Below, piece after piece: positions 7,971 through 17,969 of a DNA stretch of 64,000 nt. The translations under genes and the position numbers were made by a program. The first letter of the stretch is position 1. Every line of letters begins with the position of its first letter. Source of the stretch: Rhizobium leguminosarum bv. trifolii WSM2297. Lineage in GTDB: Bacteria; Pseudomonadota; Alphaproteobacteria; Rhizobiales; Rhizobiaceae. The stretch lies in NCBI RefSeq assembly GCF_000271845.1, contig NZ_JH719392.1, forward strand, positions 362,945-426,944, given 5' to 3'. The notes beneath the pieces were generated by a model, which had not been told where the DNA came from, ran no database searches, and worked only from the letters and a program-made list of their open reading frames with translations.

Positions 7971-8651
7971 TCAGTGCCCAAGGCTGCCGGCGGCAGCGAT
8001 GATCTCCGCCGTCGTGGGGAAGACGGAGAGGCTGTTCGGCCCGTCGAGCGCCTCGATGCGTGCCCAGCCGATGGTGCCGTTCGCGTTCACCAGGAAGTGC
8101 CCGACGAGCTGGGTAGCGTGATTCGCGAAGATCGCATGATCGGCTTCGGTAAGCTCGAAGCCGTCCTTGGCGTTGAGGATCGTGTTGGCTTCCATCGGGT
8201 GCAGCGGTTCCGGCAGTTCGCCGGTCGGGTTGATGCGGGCCGCCTGGAACTGCGCCATCGTTGCGACATAGGGCCATTCGGGCTGCTCACGGCTCCCATC
8301 GGGCAGGAACTCGGCATGCGGCACACCGTAGGCCCGATGCGTGCCGCAGTCCGGGTCACATAAAAGCGTTACCGGCGTCGGCCGGTGGCGGAAATACAAG
8401 CGGGCACGTTCCACCGGCGTGTTGATAACGGCCACGGTCGCCACCCCGGCGGCGCGCAGCGTCGGCTCTACGCTGGCAAGCTGTTCCAGCTGACGCCGGC
8501 AGAACGGGCAGTGAAGCCCGCGAAAGAAACCGATCAGAAACGGGCGACCGCTCAAATCGGCGAAAGAGACCATTCCGTCGAAGTTGGCCGCGGCCAGTGT
8601 GAATCCGGGTGCGGCTTCTCCAGGTTGCAGCGGGCGTTTCTGGTCTCCCAT
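7971..8651 (-). CDS. peroxiredoxin-like (AhpC/TSA-type) protein
   Basis: 226-aa thioredoxin-fold protein. FFRGLHCPFCRRQLEQL near residues 42-58 carries a CPFC dithiol in the place where 2-Cys peroxiredoxins have PxxxTxxC, so the active site is a CxxC of the peroxiredoxin-like family rather than a canonical AhpC. VATVAVINTP and GWARIEALDG complete the fold. No signal peptide, so cytoplasmic. It probably reduces peroxides or disulfides; the electron donor is unknown. Convergent with tetR and on its own strand with no close partner. Confidence 0.75.
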   Translation of the reverse strand: MGDQKRPLQPGEAAPGFTLAAANFDGMVSFADLSGRPFLIGFFRGLHCPFCRRQLEQLASVEPTLRAAGVATVAVINTPVERARLYFRHRPTPVTLLCDPDCGTHRAYGVPHAEFLPDGSREQPEWPYVATMAQFQAARINPTGELPEPLHPMEANTILNAKDGFELTEADHAIFANHATQLVGHFLVNANGTIGWARIEALDGPNSLSVFPTTAEIIAAAGSLGH

Positions 8652-8771
8652 GGGATAATTCCTTTATCGTGTCGTCAGCTGGACGACCGAAATTCAACTA
8701 TACCACGTGTCGCAAGAAGGCCCAGTGTTCGACAGCTGAGACGCTGCGGTTCGACACGCCCTTTGCCGCTG

Positions 8772-9677
8772 TCACTCCTTCACCGCCCCGGTCATCGAGG
8801 AGACGTAGTAATCCACGAAGAACGAGTAGAGGATGACCACCGGCAGCGAGCCGAACAAGGCCCCCGCCATCAGCGCTCCCCATTCGAAGACATCGCCGCG
8901 CACCAGTTCGGTCAGTACCCCGACGGGAATAGTTTTATTCTCAGAAGACTGAATGAACGTAAGGGCATAGATGAATTCGTTCCAGGACAGCGTGAAGGCG
9001 AAGATCCCGGCTGAGATCAGCCCCGGCACGGCGAGTGGCAGGATGATCTTGGTGAGAATCTGCCACCTGTTGGCGCCGTCCACCAGCGCGCTTTCCTCCA
9101 GCTCGAATGGGATCGAGCGGAAGTAGCCCATCAGCAGCCAGGTGCAGAAGGGAATGAGGAAGGTCGGATAGGTGAAGATCAGCGCCAGCCGCGAGTCGTA
9201 GATCCCGAGCTTGAAGACGATGAAGGCGAGCGGGATGAACAGGATCGACGGCGGCACGAGATAGGCGAGGAAGATCACCAGGCCGACCGAACGCGAGCCG
9301 GTGAAGCGGACGCGCTCGATTGCATAGGCGCCCAGGACCGAGGCCACCAGCGACAGAAAGGTCGAGCAGATCGCGACCAGCATCGTGTTCCACAGCCAGC
9401 CCGGGTAGGATGTCTCGAGGAACAGGTATTTGATGTGCGCCAGCGTCGGTCCCACCACCCAGAAGGGGCTGTAATTGCTATAGTCGGTCAGCTGCTCGTT
9501 GGGTTTCACCGCGGTGATTGCCATCCAATAGAACGGGAAGAGCAGAACGAAGACGAAGACCGCCATCGGCAGGTAGAGCATGACGATCCGCCGCGGCAGG
9601 CGGTTCAGATAGCTCATGCCTTCGGCATTGTCGGTGACGACCTGATCGGCGGTGTTTGAGTGTGTCGACATCGTCAT
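8772..9677 (-). CDS. CUT1 sugar ABC transporter permease (MalG-like)
   Basis: 301-aa inner-membrane permease with six predicted helices. The cytoplasmic EAA loop reads EESALVDGANRWQILTKIILPLAVPG, the site that docks on the ATPase. The N-terminal about 35 residues precede helix 1 (IVMLYLPMAVFVFVLLFPF). It is the distal gene of the GntR-denD-ATPase-binding protein-permease-permease unit on this strand. The 118-base gap to the MalF-like gene contains a palindromic repeat. Confidence 0.9.
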   Translation of the reverse strand: MTMSTHSNTADQVVTDNAEGMSYLNRLPRRIVMLYLPMAVFVFVLLFPFYWMAITAVKPNEQLTDYSNYSPFWVVGPTLAHIKYLFLETSYPGWLWNTMLVAICSTFLSLVASVLGAYAIERVRFTGSRSVGLVIFLAYLVPPSILFIPLAFIVFKLGIYDSRLALIFTYPTFLIPFCTWLLMGYFRSIPFELEESALVDGANRWQILTKIILPLAVPGLISAGIFAFTLSWNEFIYALTFIQSSENKTIPVGVLTELVRGDVFEWGALMAGALFGSLPVVILYSFFVDYYVSSMTGAVKE

Positions 9678-9730
9678 TCTCCCTGAACCTGGTCCTGAGC
9701 GGTTCAGTTTTCACCGAAGCGCAGAGCCGT

Positions 9731-9798
9731 TCTAAAGCTTTTGTTTTTACGCAATTCCGGACGGAAAACCGCTCCGCACTTTTCCGGGAATTGCTCTA
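9731..9798. repeat. dispersed palindromic repeat (copy 1)
   Basis: Intergenic element with arms GCAATTCC (9751-9758) and GGAATTGC (9787-9794) and an inner GGAAAA/TTTTCC pairing. It shares TTTGTTTTTACGCA, AAACCGCT and TGCTCTAA in the same order with the reverse complement of 20304-20375, so both belong to one family. Its right edge supplies the TAG stop of the MalF-like gene. It looks like the short mosaic palindromes common between rhizobial genes. Confidence 0.75.
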
Positions 9799-10728
9799 AT
9801 CCTGGCCGCCCTGCTGCCATTTGCGCCGTTGCAGGCCGAAGAAGCTGAACATGATCGCACCGAGCAGGAAGGGCACCATGGCGACCGCGATGGCCGCACC
9901 CTCGCCCAGCTGGCCGCCGGGAATGCCGCGCTGGAACGACAGCGTCGCCATCAGATGCGTGGCGTTGACGGGGCCGCCCTTGGTCAGCACGTAGATCAGC
10001 TGGAAATCGGTAAAGGTGAAAAGCACCGAGAAGGTCATCACCACGGCGATGATCGGCGTCAGCATCGGCAGCGTCACATAGCGGAAACGCTGCCAGCTGG
10101 TGGCGCCGTCGAGCGAGGCTGCCTCCTGCAGCGATGCCGGGATCGTCTGCAGGCCCGCAAGCAGCGAGATCGCCACAAAGGGAATGCCGCGCCAGACATT
10201 GGCGACGATGACCGATATGCGCGCATTGATCGGGTCGCCGAGGAAATTGATCGGCCCGCTGATCAGCCCCAGCTTCATCAGCGACCAGGAGATGATCGAG
10301 AACTGCGAATCGTAGATCCACCAGAAGGCCAGCGCCGAAAGCACCGTCGGCACCACCCAGGGCAGCAGCACGATCGCCCGGAAGAAGGATTTGTAGGGCA
10401 GGTGCTGGTTGAGCAGCATCGCCAACCAGAGGCCGAGCGCGAATTTCAGCACCGAGGCGACCGAGGTATAGAGAATGGTGTTGAAGACCGACAGCCAGAA
10501 GACGGAGTCGTCCATCAGGAACTGGTAGTTCTCCAGGCCGATGAAGATGCCGTCGCGGCCGATCCTGGTATCGGTGAAGCCGAGCCAGACGCCGAGCCCC
10601 AGCGGGTAGGTGAGAAAGCAGACCAGGAACACCGCCGCCGGCAGCATGAACAGGAAGCCGAGCACATTGTTGTTCTGCAGGAGCGAAGAGACCGGCCCAC
10701 GTCTATCCCCCGAATTTGCCATCGACAT
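9796..10728 (-). CDS. CUT1 sugar ABC transporter permease (MalF-like)
   Basis: 310-aa inner-membrane permease with six helices, first at VLGFLFMLPAAVFLVCFLTYPLG. EAASLDGATSWQRFRYVTLPMLTP near residues 215-238 is the EAA coupling loop. It pairs with the MalG-like permease downstream and follows the binding-protein gene by 83 bases. Substrate is not readable from the permease; the neighbouring sugar-acid dehydrogenase suggests a tetronate or related polyol acid. Confidence 0.9.
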   Translation of the reverse strand: MSMANSGDRRGPVSSLLQNNNVLGFLFMLPAAVFLVCFLTYPLGLGVWLGFTDTRIGRDGIFIGLENYQFLMDDSVFWLSVFNTILYTSVASVLKFALGLWLAMLLNQHLPYKSFFRAIVLLPWVVPTVLSALAFWWIYDSQFSIISWSLMKLGLISGPINFLGDPINARISVIVANVWRGIPFVAISLLAGLQTIPASLQEAASLDGATSWQRFRYVTLPMLTPIIAVVMTFSVLFTFTDFQLIYVLTKGGPVNATHLMATLSFQRGIPGGQLGEGAAIAVAMVPFLLGAIMFSFFGLQRRKWQQGGQD

Positions 10729-10811
10729 TGCTTATCTCCAGATCGCGTTACTCCCGGAGGAGTTTGCGGCATGCCGAGGGCCGGCACGCCGCTTGTTTTT
10801 CCGCCTCTTGC

Positions 10812-12131
10812 TCAGACGCGATAGTAGCGGTTTGCCCGGCGTTCGGCTTCCTTCATCGCATCTTGCGGCGACATCTGGCCGGTGACGGCGGCCGCATACA
10901 TGTCGACCAGAACATAGTCGGCCATGGTCGCTGCCGAGGCATAACCGAGCGGGCCGGCATAGCCGTTCGGGCGCAGCTTTTCCGAGGCGCGTGCATAGGG
11001 CGCGTGCACCGGATCGGCGGTCCAGATCGGGTTCTTGGCGAAGGCCTTGAGCGGCTGGCAGCAATAGGCGCTGGAGCCCTGGATCCAGGCATTCATCTGG
11101 TCGGCTTCCATCATGAACTTGATGTAGGCCTTCGCCGCTTCGGGATATTTGGTGTGTTTGAAGAGAAGCAGCGAGCTCGTCTGGCAAAGCTCGACGCTCT
11201 TGCCGACCGGGCCGATCGGGAAGTTCGTCGTGCGGATGTCCTTGGCGATTTCGGCGAGTTTCGGATCGTTCTTGGCGGTGTAATAGACCGAGACGCCGTT
11301 GGCGATCAGCGAGACCTGGCCGGCAAGGAATGCGCGGTTGTTGTTGACGTCCTGCCAGCTTTCCGTGCCCGGAATGAAGGTCGCATACAGCTCCTTGGCA
11401 TAGTTGATCGAAGCCAGCGTTTCCGGGCTGTTGATCGTCACCTTGCCGCCTTCATCGACCATCATGCCGTTATGGCTCCAGAGCAACCAGTGGGCGTAGT
11501 TGTTGCCGTCGCCGACGGCCTTGCCGTGCGGGAAGCCGGCCGGCGTGCCCTTTGCCTTCATCGCCTTGCAAAGCTCGAGGAAACCTGCGGTATCGTTGGG
11601 GAATTCGTTGAAACCGGCGGCCTTCACGTGGCTGTCGCGATAGACGACGGCATTACCGATCGCCGTCAACGGCATGGCGATGAAGGTGTCGCCGCGCGTC
11701 GCATAACCCTTCACGCCGTCGTACCAGCCCTCATATTTATTGCCGAGATAATTGCCGAGTTCGGTGAGATCGACCAGCTTGTCCGGATACTGGTGGGCAT
11801 CGTCGAACCAGCACATGATGAGATCGGGGCCGGAGCCGACATTGGCGGCCACCGCAGCCTTCGGGCGGATGTCTTCCCAGCTTTCCTTGTCGATGCGCAC
11901 CTCGACGCCGGTCGCCTCGGTGAACTTCTTGGTGTTGGCGATCCAGGCCTCCTCGTCTCCCTTGACGAAGGGCGTCCAGCGCAGCAGGCGAAGGCTGGCG
12001 CCGCTTTCCGGCGTGTAAGTCGGTTCGGCCTGCGCCAGGGACGGCCGGATGCCGAGGCCGGCGGCACCGGCGACGGCAGCCGAGGCGGCAAGAAAGTCAC
12101 GTCTTCTGATCTTCATGAGATTCCTCCTCAA
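10812..12131 (-). CDS. extracellular solute-binding protein, family 1, Tat-exported
   Basis: 439-aa periplasmic binding protein. The N-terminus carries a twin-arginine signal: KIRRRDFLAASAAVAGAAGL, with cleavage likely after SLAQA near residue 34. The mature part has the family-1 pattern (LRLLRWTPFVKGDEEAWI, PDLIMCWFDDAHQYPDKLVDLT). Tat rather than Sec export is notable because the CUT1 binding protein at 27.0 kb has a Sec-type signal. First of the transporter polypeptide genes after the ATPase; a hairpin lies between it and the ATPase gene. Confidence 0.9.
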   Translation of the reverse strand: MRRNLMKIRRRDFLAASAAVAGAAGLGIRPSLAQAEPTYTPESGASLRLLRWTPFVKGDEEAWIANTKKFTEATGVEVRIDKESWEDIRPKAAVAANVGSGPDLIMCWFDDAHQYPDKLVDLTELGNYLGNKYEGWYDGVKGYATRGDTFIAMPLTAIGNAVVYRDSHVKAAGFNEFPNDTAGFLELCKAMKAKGTPAGFPHGKAVGDGNNYAHWLLWSHNGMMVDEGGKVTINSPETLASINYAKELYATFIPGTESWQDVNNNRAFLAGQVSLIANGVSVYYTAKNDPKLAEIAKDIRTTNFPIGPVGKSVELCQTSSLLLFKHTKYPEAAKAYIKFMMEADQMNAWIQGSSAYCCQPLKAFAKNPIWTADPVHAPYARASEKLRPNGYAGPLGYASAATMADYVLVDMYAAAVTGQMSPQDAMKEAERRANRYYRV

Positions 12132-12185
12132 AAGCGGGTGCGAATTCCTCGTCCTTCACCTCCCGCTTGGTGAACGACGATCCTT

Positions 12186-12205
12186 GCATCCCCGAAAAGG
12201 GATGC
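12186..12205. terminator. intercistronic hairpin upstream of the binding-protein gene
   Basis: GCATCCC (12186-12192) pairs with GGGATGC (12199-12205) across a CGAAAA loop, between the ATPase stop and the binding-protein start. No T-run follows on the minus strand, so it may be a processing or stability hairpin favouring binding-protein mRNA rather than a terminator. Confidence 0.4.
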
Positions 12206-12262
12206 TGCCGGCCTGCGGGCGACGAAACGGCTCCTCCGCCCCCGCGCCGCCGCCGGACGGCG

Positions 12263-13363
12263 TCAGTCGGTCAATCTCCGGCCGCTCTCGGCATCGAAGA
12301 GATGAACATGCGGCGCATCGATCGCCACGCGCAGCATTTCGCCCGGCCGGGCGTTGACGCGTTCGCGGAAGACGCAGCTGACCTCGCTGCCGCCGAGCTT
12401 GAGGATGAGATGCGTCTCGTAGCCGGTCGGCTCGATCACCACGATTTCGCCGGGCAGGCCATTGGCGTCGAGCAGGATGTATTCCGGGCGAAGCCCATAG
12501 ACGAGGTCGCGGCCTATGGCGTCGGCCGGCGGATTGGAGACCGGCAGCGCCGTGCCGTCGGATGCGATGAAACGTGCCGGATTTTCCGGATCGAGCCTGC
12601 CCTTGATCATGTTCATCGCCGGCGAGCCGATGAAGCCGCCTACGAAGAGATTGGCCGGCTTGTCGTAAAGCTCGAGCGGTGTGCCGATCTGCTCGACAAC
12701 GCCGTCATGCATGACGACGATCTTGTCGGCCATGGTCATGGCCTCAATCTGGTCGTGGGTGACGTAAACAGTGGTGGTCTTCAGCCGCTGGTGCAGCTCC
12801 TTGATCTCGGCGCGCATGGCGACACGCAGCTTCGCATCGAGGTTGGAGAGCGGTTCGTCGAACAGGAAGACCTCCGGATCGCGCACGATGGCGCGGCCCA
12901 TGGCGACACGCTGGCGCTGGCCGCCGGAAAGCTGGCGCGGATAGCGATCGAGCAGCTTGTCGAGGCCGAGGATGCCGGCGGCATATTTCACCCGCTTTTC
13001 CGCTTCCGCCTTCGGTGCCTTGTTGAGCATGAGCGAAAAGCCCATGTTCTGCTCCACCGTCATATGCGGATAGAGCGCATAGTTCTGGAACACCATGGCG
13101 ATGTCCCGATCCTTCGGCGGCAGCGTATTGACCACGCGCCCGCCGATCTTGATCTCGCCGCCGGAAATGTTCTCAAGTCCCGCCAGCATCCGCAGCAAAG
13201 TGGATTTGCCGCAACCCGACGGGCCGACCAGGATCACGAACTCACCATCGGCGATGTCGATATCCACGCCCTTGATGACCGGAAACGAACCGAATGATTT
13301 CCGCACATCCGCGAATTGAACGCCTGCCATACTCACTCCTCCCAGAAATCGAGCGCTACACAC
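12263..13363 (-). CDS. CUT1 ABC transporter ATPase (UgpC/MalK type)
   Basis: ATP-binding subunit. Walker [10 protein letters not shown], signature [14 protein letters not shown], Walker [17 protein letters not shown] and the H-loop VYVTHDQ are all intact, followed by a C-terminal TOBE/MalK regulatory domain ([19 protein letters not shown]). The true start is probably [16 protein letters not shown] at 13330, after a GGGAGGAG site. The reading frame itself opens at 13363. It lies between the dehydrogenase and the binding protein in one transcription direction. Confidence 0.9.
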   Translation of the reverse strand: MCSARFLGGVSMAGVQFADVRKSFGSFPVIKGVDIDIADGEFVILVGPSGCGKSTLLRMLAGLENISGGEIKIGGRVVNTLPPKDRDIAMVFQNYALYPHMTVEQNMGFSLMLNKAPKAEAEKRVKYAAGILGLDKLLDRYPRQLSGGQRQRVAMGRAIVRDPEVFLFDEPLSNLDAKLRVAMRAEIKELHQRLKTTTVYVTHDQIEAMTMADKIVVMHDGVVEQIGTPLELYDKPANLFVGGFIGSPAMNMIKGRLDPENPARFIASDGTALPVSNPPADAIGRDLVYGLRPEYILLDANGLPGEIVVIEPTGYETHLILKLGGSEVSCVFRERVNARPGEMLRVAIDAPHVHLFDAESGRRLTD

Positions 13364-13389
13364 TATGTCTTCGTCTTGTCGTTATCTCT

Positions 13390-14376
13390 TCATCCGGTCA
13401 CACCCGGAGCATCTTCGGCGAGGTAGACCTCGATCAGCTCGTCGACGCTGGTTTCGGCGGCGAAACCGAGTTGTGTCGCACGATCGGGCGCAAAGGATTT
13501 CGGCCATCCGGCGACGATCCCTTCAATGACCTCGTCGCGGCGTCGGTCGATCAACTCAGCCGCCGCGGGACCGGCGGCACGGCAGAGCGCGGCAATCTGG
13601 TCGGCAACGGTGGCGGCAACGCCCGGCATGGTGAGCGTGCGCCGCACACCCAGCGACGATGTGTCGAGCGTCGCGGCGTGGATCAGGAATTTGATTGCGG
13701 AACGCGGGCTTGCCAGCCAGTGCTTGACCGTTTCCTCAACTGGAAGAACCGCCCGCTGGCCGGCGAGCGGTTCCCGCAGAATTCCGGAAAAGAAGCCCGA
13801 TGCGGCAGCGTTCGGCGCGCCGGGCCGGATGACGATGGTCGGCAACCGAATTCCCACACCGTCGATGAAGCCGCGGCGTGAATAGTCGGCCAGCAGAAGC
13901 TCGGATATCGCCTTCTGCACGCCATAGCTGGTGAGCGGCGCCTGGACGTAATCGTCGGGGATCGGATCGGGAAACGGCGTGCCGTAAACCGCAATCGACG
14001 AGGTGAAGACGAAACGGGGAACATAGGCTTGCCGGCTTCCCTCATGACGGATCGCCTCCAATAGCGCGCGCGTGCCATCGAGATTGACCCGGTAGCCGAG
14101 TTCGAAGTTGCGCTCGGCCTCGCCGGAAACGATAGCGGCGAGATGGAAGATCACGTCGGCCCGGCGAGCCGCCAGCGCTTCCGCCGCGCCGCCTTCCGAG
14201 ATATCGCCAGCCAGGGCTTCGACCGAGGCGACGACGCCTGATGGCACCGGCGGCGCCGCGATATCCACAAGCGTCATGCGCGTGATCGTTTGAGCGCCGA
14301 GGGAACCGCTGCGCGCCAAGCTGGCGGCGAGCTTCCGGCCGATCATTCCACCCGCCCCGATAATGAGAATATGCAT
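13390..14376 (-). CDS. extended SDR, D-erythronate dehydrogenase-like
   Basis: 328-aa NAD-dependent extended short-chain dehydrogenase. The start MHILIIGAGGMIGRKLA gives the GxxGxxG nucleotide motif at residues 7-13. TSSIAVYG and SYGVQKAI provide the catalytic Ser and YxxxK. LPTIVIRPGAPNAAASGFFSGILREPL is characteristic of the DenD group, which oxidises D-erythronate to 2-oxo-tetronate. The partner kinase (OtnK), isomerase and aldolase of that route are not in this stretch, so the substrate remains a suggestion. Located 50 bases after the GntR gene and 26 before the ATPase, so likely operonic. Confidence 0.75.
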   Translation of the reverse strand: MHILIIGAGGMIGRKLAASLARSGSLGAQTITRMTLVDIAAPPVPSGVVASVEALAGDISEGGAAEALAARRADVIFHLAAIVSGEAERNFELGYRVNLDGTRALLEAIRHEGSRQAYVPRFVFTSSIAVYGTPFPDPIPDDYVQAPLTSYGVQKAISELLLADYSRRGFIDGVGIRLPTIVIRPGAPNAAASGFFSGILREPLAGQRAVLPVEETVKHWLASPRSAIKFLIHAATLDTSSLGVRRTLTMPGVAATVADQIAALCRAAGPAAAELIDRRRDEVIEGIVAGWPKSFAPDRATQLGFAAETSVDELIEVYLAEDAPGVTG

Positions 14377-14426
14377 CCTATTCCCCCTGTCTTCGATTTC
14401 TCGTTTCTCCCGCTCTTCGCTTGCGA

Positions 14427-15155
14427 CTACGCGAGGAGCAGCTTGGTTGTCGTATAAATGCGGGTTTCGTGGATCGCGAAGGCCGCGCATGCGGCATCCG
14501 GATCCCGCGTCTCCAGACCGGCGAGGATCTGGCGGTGATCGGCGATGCTCGTGGCGATCGTCCCGGGCTGCGATACGACGCGCCTGCGGTGGCTCAGAAG
14601 ATAGGAATAGAGATCGGCCGCCATGTCAGCCAGCACTGCATTGCCGCTGGAACGGTAGATGGCGGTGTGGAATTCGCGGTCGCAGATCAAGAAACGCACG
14701 GGATCGTCACAGGCGCCTTCCTGTGCCGTGATCGACTTGCGGAGATAATCAAGCGTCGGAGCTTCGATCTTGACCGCGGCAGCCCTGACCACCTGTGCTT
14801 CGATCAGCAGCCGCGCCTCATGAACATTGTCGAGACTGTAGGCCGCAATGTCGCGGTAACGCGCCGCCTGGACAGCCAATTCGCCGACGTCCTCCGATGC
14901 CACCACCGTGCGTGTTCCCTGCGCGACCGAGAGAATTCCATGTGTGGCAAGAATCAGGATCGCGCCGCGGACGGTCTCGCGGCTGACAGAGAGCGCGGCA
15001 GCCAGTTCCCGTTCGCCGGGCAGCGGGTCGCCGGTTTTGAGGATGCCGGTGGCGATGAAGGTCGCAATCTTCTGGACGACGAAGTCTTTCATCGACTTCT
15101 TCGGCGCGCCGCCCAGCGTCGCGTCTTCGAGCATCGCTCGAACATCCATTGCCAT
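14427..15155 (-). CDS. GntR/FadR-family regulator with FCD domain
   Basis: 242-aa regulator. The winged helix comes first (KSMKDFVVQKIATFIATGILKTGDPLPGERELAAALSVSRETVRGAILIL, residues about 20-69). An FCD ligand domain follows with EARLLIEAQVV, DREFHTAIYRSSGN and SIADHRQILAGLETRDPDAA; the D and H residues are the usual metal ligands. It leads the denD and sugar-importer operon. A strong inverted repeat with the GntR-type TGGTC/GACCA core lies 14 bases upstream of the ATG, arguing for autoregulation of the whole operon. Confidence 0.9.
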   Translation of the reverse strand: MAMDVRAMLEDATLGGAPKKSMKDFVVQKIATFIATGILKTGDPLPGERELAAALSVSRETVRGAILILATHGILSVAQGTRTVVASEDVGELAVQAARYRDIAAYSLDNVHEARLLIEAQVVRAAAVKIEAPTLDYLRKSITAQEGACDDPVRFLICDREFHTAIYRSSGNAVLADMAADLYSYLLSHRRRVVSQPGTIATSIADHRQILAGLETRDPDAACAAFAIHETRIYTTTKLLLA

Positions 15156-15168
15156 GCCCTCCCCCAGA

Positions 15169-15201
15169 GGTCTGCTGGTCCGGTAAGTGGACCACTAGAC
15201 C
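15169..15201. promoter_or_regulatory. candidate GntR operator
   Basis: Arms GGTCTGCTGGTCC (15169-15181) and GGACCACTAGACC (15189-15201) pair in 11 of 13 positions around a 7-base spacer. The inner TGGTCC/GGACCA is the classical FadR-subfamily core. Its place directly ahead of the GntR start suggests the regulator blocks its own operon. Confidence 0.7.
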
Positions 15202-15311
15202 TCATGGCCAGAGGATTGTCAACGTTTGATCGATGCGATCCGCTTCACTGCTATTTGGAGTAGTTTTGCGAAGGGCAATATGGCACGCACAGAAAATTCA
15301 TTCGTGGATCT

Positions 15312-17969
15312 TCAAGCCGCCGCGGAGGCCTTGCCGAGCCGTTTGATCGCTTGCTCTAGTGGCCGCTGACCATCGCCATAATCCTCCCAGGCCGGCGATT
15401 TCGACAGCAGTGCCGGCACGGTGCGGATGGTGAAGCGTTTCGGGTCGAGATCCGACTTGACCTGGGTCCAGGTCAGCGGCATCGACACGGTGGCGCCTGG
15501 CCGGGCACGTGGCGACAAGGGCGCGACGGCCGTTGCCATCCGGTCATTGCGGAGATAGTCGAGGAAGATGCGGCCGTTCCTCAGGCTCTTGGTCATCTTG
15601 ATCAGATAGAGATCGGGATTGTCGCGGGCCATCTGCTGGCAGACGTCGTGCGCGAAGCTCTTCGCCTCAGCCCAGGAAAGCGGTTTGCGTTTGTTGATCG
15701 CCAGCGGCGTGACGACGTGCAGGCCCTTGCCGCCGGTGGTCTTGCAGAAACTGATCAGGCCCAGCGCGTCGAGACGATCGCGCATCTCACGGGCCGCGGA
15801 AACGACCGTCGAGAACGGCACGTCGGGGCCGGGGTCGAGGTCGAACACCAGCCGGCCGGGGACCTCCGGCTTATGCGGCTGGCAATTCCAGGGGTGCAGC
15901 TCGACAGCGCCGATCTGCGCGACAGCCGCCAGACCCTCGACCCGGTCGATTTGCAGATAGGGCTTTTTGTCGCCGAAGACCTTGACCAGTTCGAGAAGGT
16001 TCGAGGTGCCGGGCATCGCATGGCGCTGGAAGAACTGCTCGCCGCCGAGCCCATCGGGCGTGCGGATGATCGAACAGGGACGCCCCTCGATATGCGCGAT
16101 CATCCAGCCGCCGACGGCTTCATAGTAGCGCGCCAGCTCTTCCTTGGTCACCGGCCTGCGGTCATTGGCATCCGGCCACAGCGGCTTGTCCGGACTGGAG
16201 ATCATCACGCCCATCACCTCGGCTTTGGCGCCTTTGCGGCGGCCCGGCCCGGCGTTCTTCTTCGCCTTCACCTCGACCGCCGGCTCCGGCACCTCGGTCT
16301 CCGCGGGCTTGGCCGGCCGTTCGGCCTTGACCTCTCTGGCCGGCTTGTCCTCCCGCAACCCCTTGAAGGCCGCCTGGCGGACGATGCCGTCGGCGGTCCA
16401 GCCTGCGAACTCGATCTCCGCCACCAGCTTGGGTTTCAGCCAGGTGACTTCGGCCTCCTTCTTCGGCGCACCGATGCCGGTGAAAGGCGATTTTGCCGCC
16501 TCGAGCGCCTGCAGCTTCGGCAGCAGCGTTTCCACTGTCTTTGCGCCATAGCCCGTGCCGACGCGGCCGACATAGACGAAGTGGTCGCCGCGGTAGACGC
16601 CGACCAGCAGCGATCGGAATTTGCCGTTGGTCCTGGCATAGGCGCCGATCACCACTTCGTGGCCGGCACGGCATTTCGACTTGGCCCAGCTGTCGGTGCG
16701 GCCCGATTGATAGGGTGCCTCGGCCTGTTTGGAGACGATGCCTTCCAGCGAGAGCTTGCAGGCGGAGCGAAGGACCGCATCGCCGCCGGTTTCGAAATGC
16801 TCGACGAAACGGATCAGCGGGTCATCACCCGCATCCGACAGGAAGCTCTGAAGCCGCGCCTTGCGCTCGATGACAGGCAGGGATCGCAAGTCCTCGCCCC
16901 CCTCATAAAGCAGATCGAAGGCGAAATAGACGAGATCGGCGGTCCTGCCTTCCGAAATGGCGGCCTGCAGGGCTGCGAAATCCGGTGCGCCATGGTCGTC
17001 GAGCGCGCAGATCTCGCCATCGATAATGGCGTCGGGCAGCGCCGATGCCGCCTCGGCGATCTCCGGATATTTGCCGGTCCAGTCGAGTCCCTTCCTCGTC
17101 TTCAGCGAGGCCTCGCCATTCAGCACGCGCAACTGGATCCTGTAACCGTCGAACTTGATCTCGTGAATCCAGCCCTCGCCTGGCGGCGGCCGCTCCAGGG
17201 TCTGGCAAAGCTGCGGCGCGATGAAATCCGGAAGGTCGATCCTTGCCGCCGCTTTCGGCTTTCTGCCGGCTCGGCCCGTCTCTTTCCTCTCTTCGGCGGC
17301 CAGCCCGTGGTTGCTGTCCCAGACGGCATCGGCTTGAACATCGCCGCCTTTCATCATGAACGGCTTCGGCTTGCGGCCTTTGCCGGCGGCAATCATCTCC
17401 ATCGTTCGGCCGGAGGCGACGGAGGTATCGTTTTCTTCCAGGATCGCTTCGCCATCCTCGTCGACCGAAAACGCGTCGTGATGTTTGATCAGCAGCCAGT
17501 TGGTTCGCTTGCCGCCGTCGCGATCATTGCGCATGCGCACCAGCACGAAGCTGCCGTGCAGTCTTTCGCCTTCCAGCGTGAACTTGAAGTCGCCCTTGGC
17601 AAGCGCCTGCTCCGGGCTCTTCTTTCCCTCGGGTTCCCAATAGCCGCGGTCCCACAACATCACCGTTCCGCCGCCATACTGGCCTTTCGGGATCGTGCCT
17701 TCGAAATCGCCATAGTCGAGCGGGTGATCCTCGACCTCGACGGCCAGCCGCTTGTCGTGCGGATCGAGCGATGGGCCTTTGGTGACCGCCCAGGATTTGA
17801 ACACGCCGTCGAGTTCGATCCGCAGGTCGTAATGCAGCCGGGTGGCGTCATGTTTCTGGATGACGAAGCGACGGCGATTGCTGCGCGCGATCTGCTTCTC
17901 GCCGCTCGGCTCCGCTGTTTTTTGAAAGTCGCGCTTCGATCGATATGTCGAGAGGTTGTCACTGGCCAT
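15312..17969 (-). CDS. ligD: multidomain DNA ligase D (non-homologous end joining)
   Basis: 885-aa three-domain LigD for repair of double-strand breaks with Ku. The order is phosphoesterase-ligase-polymerase. [22 protein letters not shown] and [25 protein letters not shown], residues about 30-190. ATP-dependent ligase: [13 protein letters not shown] with the adenylated Lys near 271, DGEICALD, and a late basic [15 protein letters not shown]. Primase-polymerase: from [14 protein letters not shown] near 585, with [18 protein letters not shown] Asp residues. A Lys/Glu/Pro-rich linker (about 540-585) separates ligase and polymerase. No Ku gene is adjacent in either direction, so Ku must be elsewhere. 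Divergent from the SLC13-type permease. Confidence 0.95.
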   Translation of the reverse strand: MASDNLSTYRSKRDFQKTAEPSGEKQIARSNRRRFVIQKHDATRLHYDLRIELDGVFKSWAVTKGPSLDPHDKRLAVEVEDHPLDYGDFEGTIPKGQYGGGTVMLWDRGYWEPEGKKSPEQALAKGDFKFTLEGERLHGSFVLVRMRNDRDGGKRTNWLLIKHHDAFSVDEDGEAILEENDTSVASGRTMEMIAAGKGRKPKPFMMKGGDVQADAVWDSNHGLAAEERKETGRAGRKPKAAARIDLPDFIAPQLCQTLERPPPGEGWIHEIKFDGYRIQLRVLNGEASLKTRKGLDWTGKYPEIAEAASALPDAIIDGEICALDDHGAPDFAALQAAISEGRTADLVYFAFDLLYEGGEDLRSLPVIERKARLQSFLSDAGDDPLIRFVEHFETGGDAVLRSACKLSLEGIVSKQAEAPYQSGRTDSWAKSKCRAGHEVVIGAYARTNGKFRSLLVGVYRGDHFVYVGRVGTGYGAKTVETLLPKLQALEAAKSPFTGIGAPKKEAEVTWLKPKLVAEIEFAGWTADGIVRQAAFKGLREDKPAREVKAERPAKPAETEVPEPAVEVKAKKNAGPGRRKGAKAEVMGVMISSPDKPLWPDANDRRPVTKEELARYYEAVGGWMIAHIEGRPCSIIRTPDGLGGEQFFQRHAMPGTSNLLELVKVFGDKKPYLQIDRVEGLAAVAQIGAVELHPWNCQPHKPEVPGRLVFDLDPGPDVPFSTVVSAAREMRDRLDALGLISFCKTTGGKGLHVVTPLAINKRKPLSWAEAKSFAHDVCQQMARDNPDLYLIKMTKSLRNGRIFLDYLRNDRMATAVAPLSPRARPGATVSMPLTWTQVKSDLDPKRFTIRTVPALLSKSPAWEDYGDGQRPLEQAIKRLGKASAAA

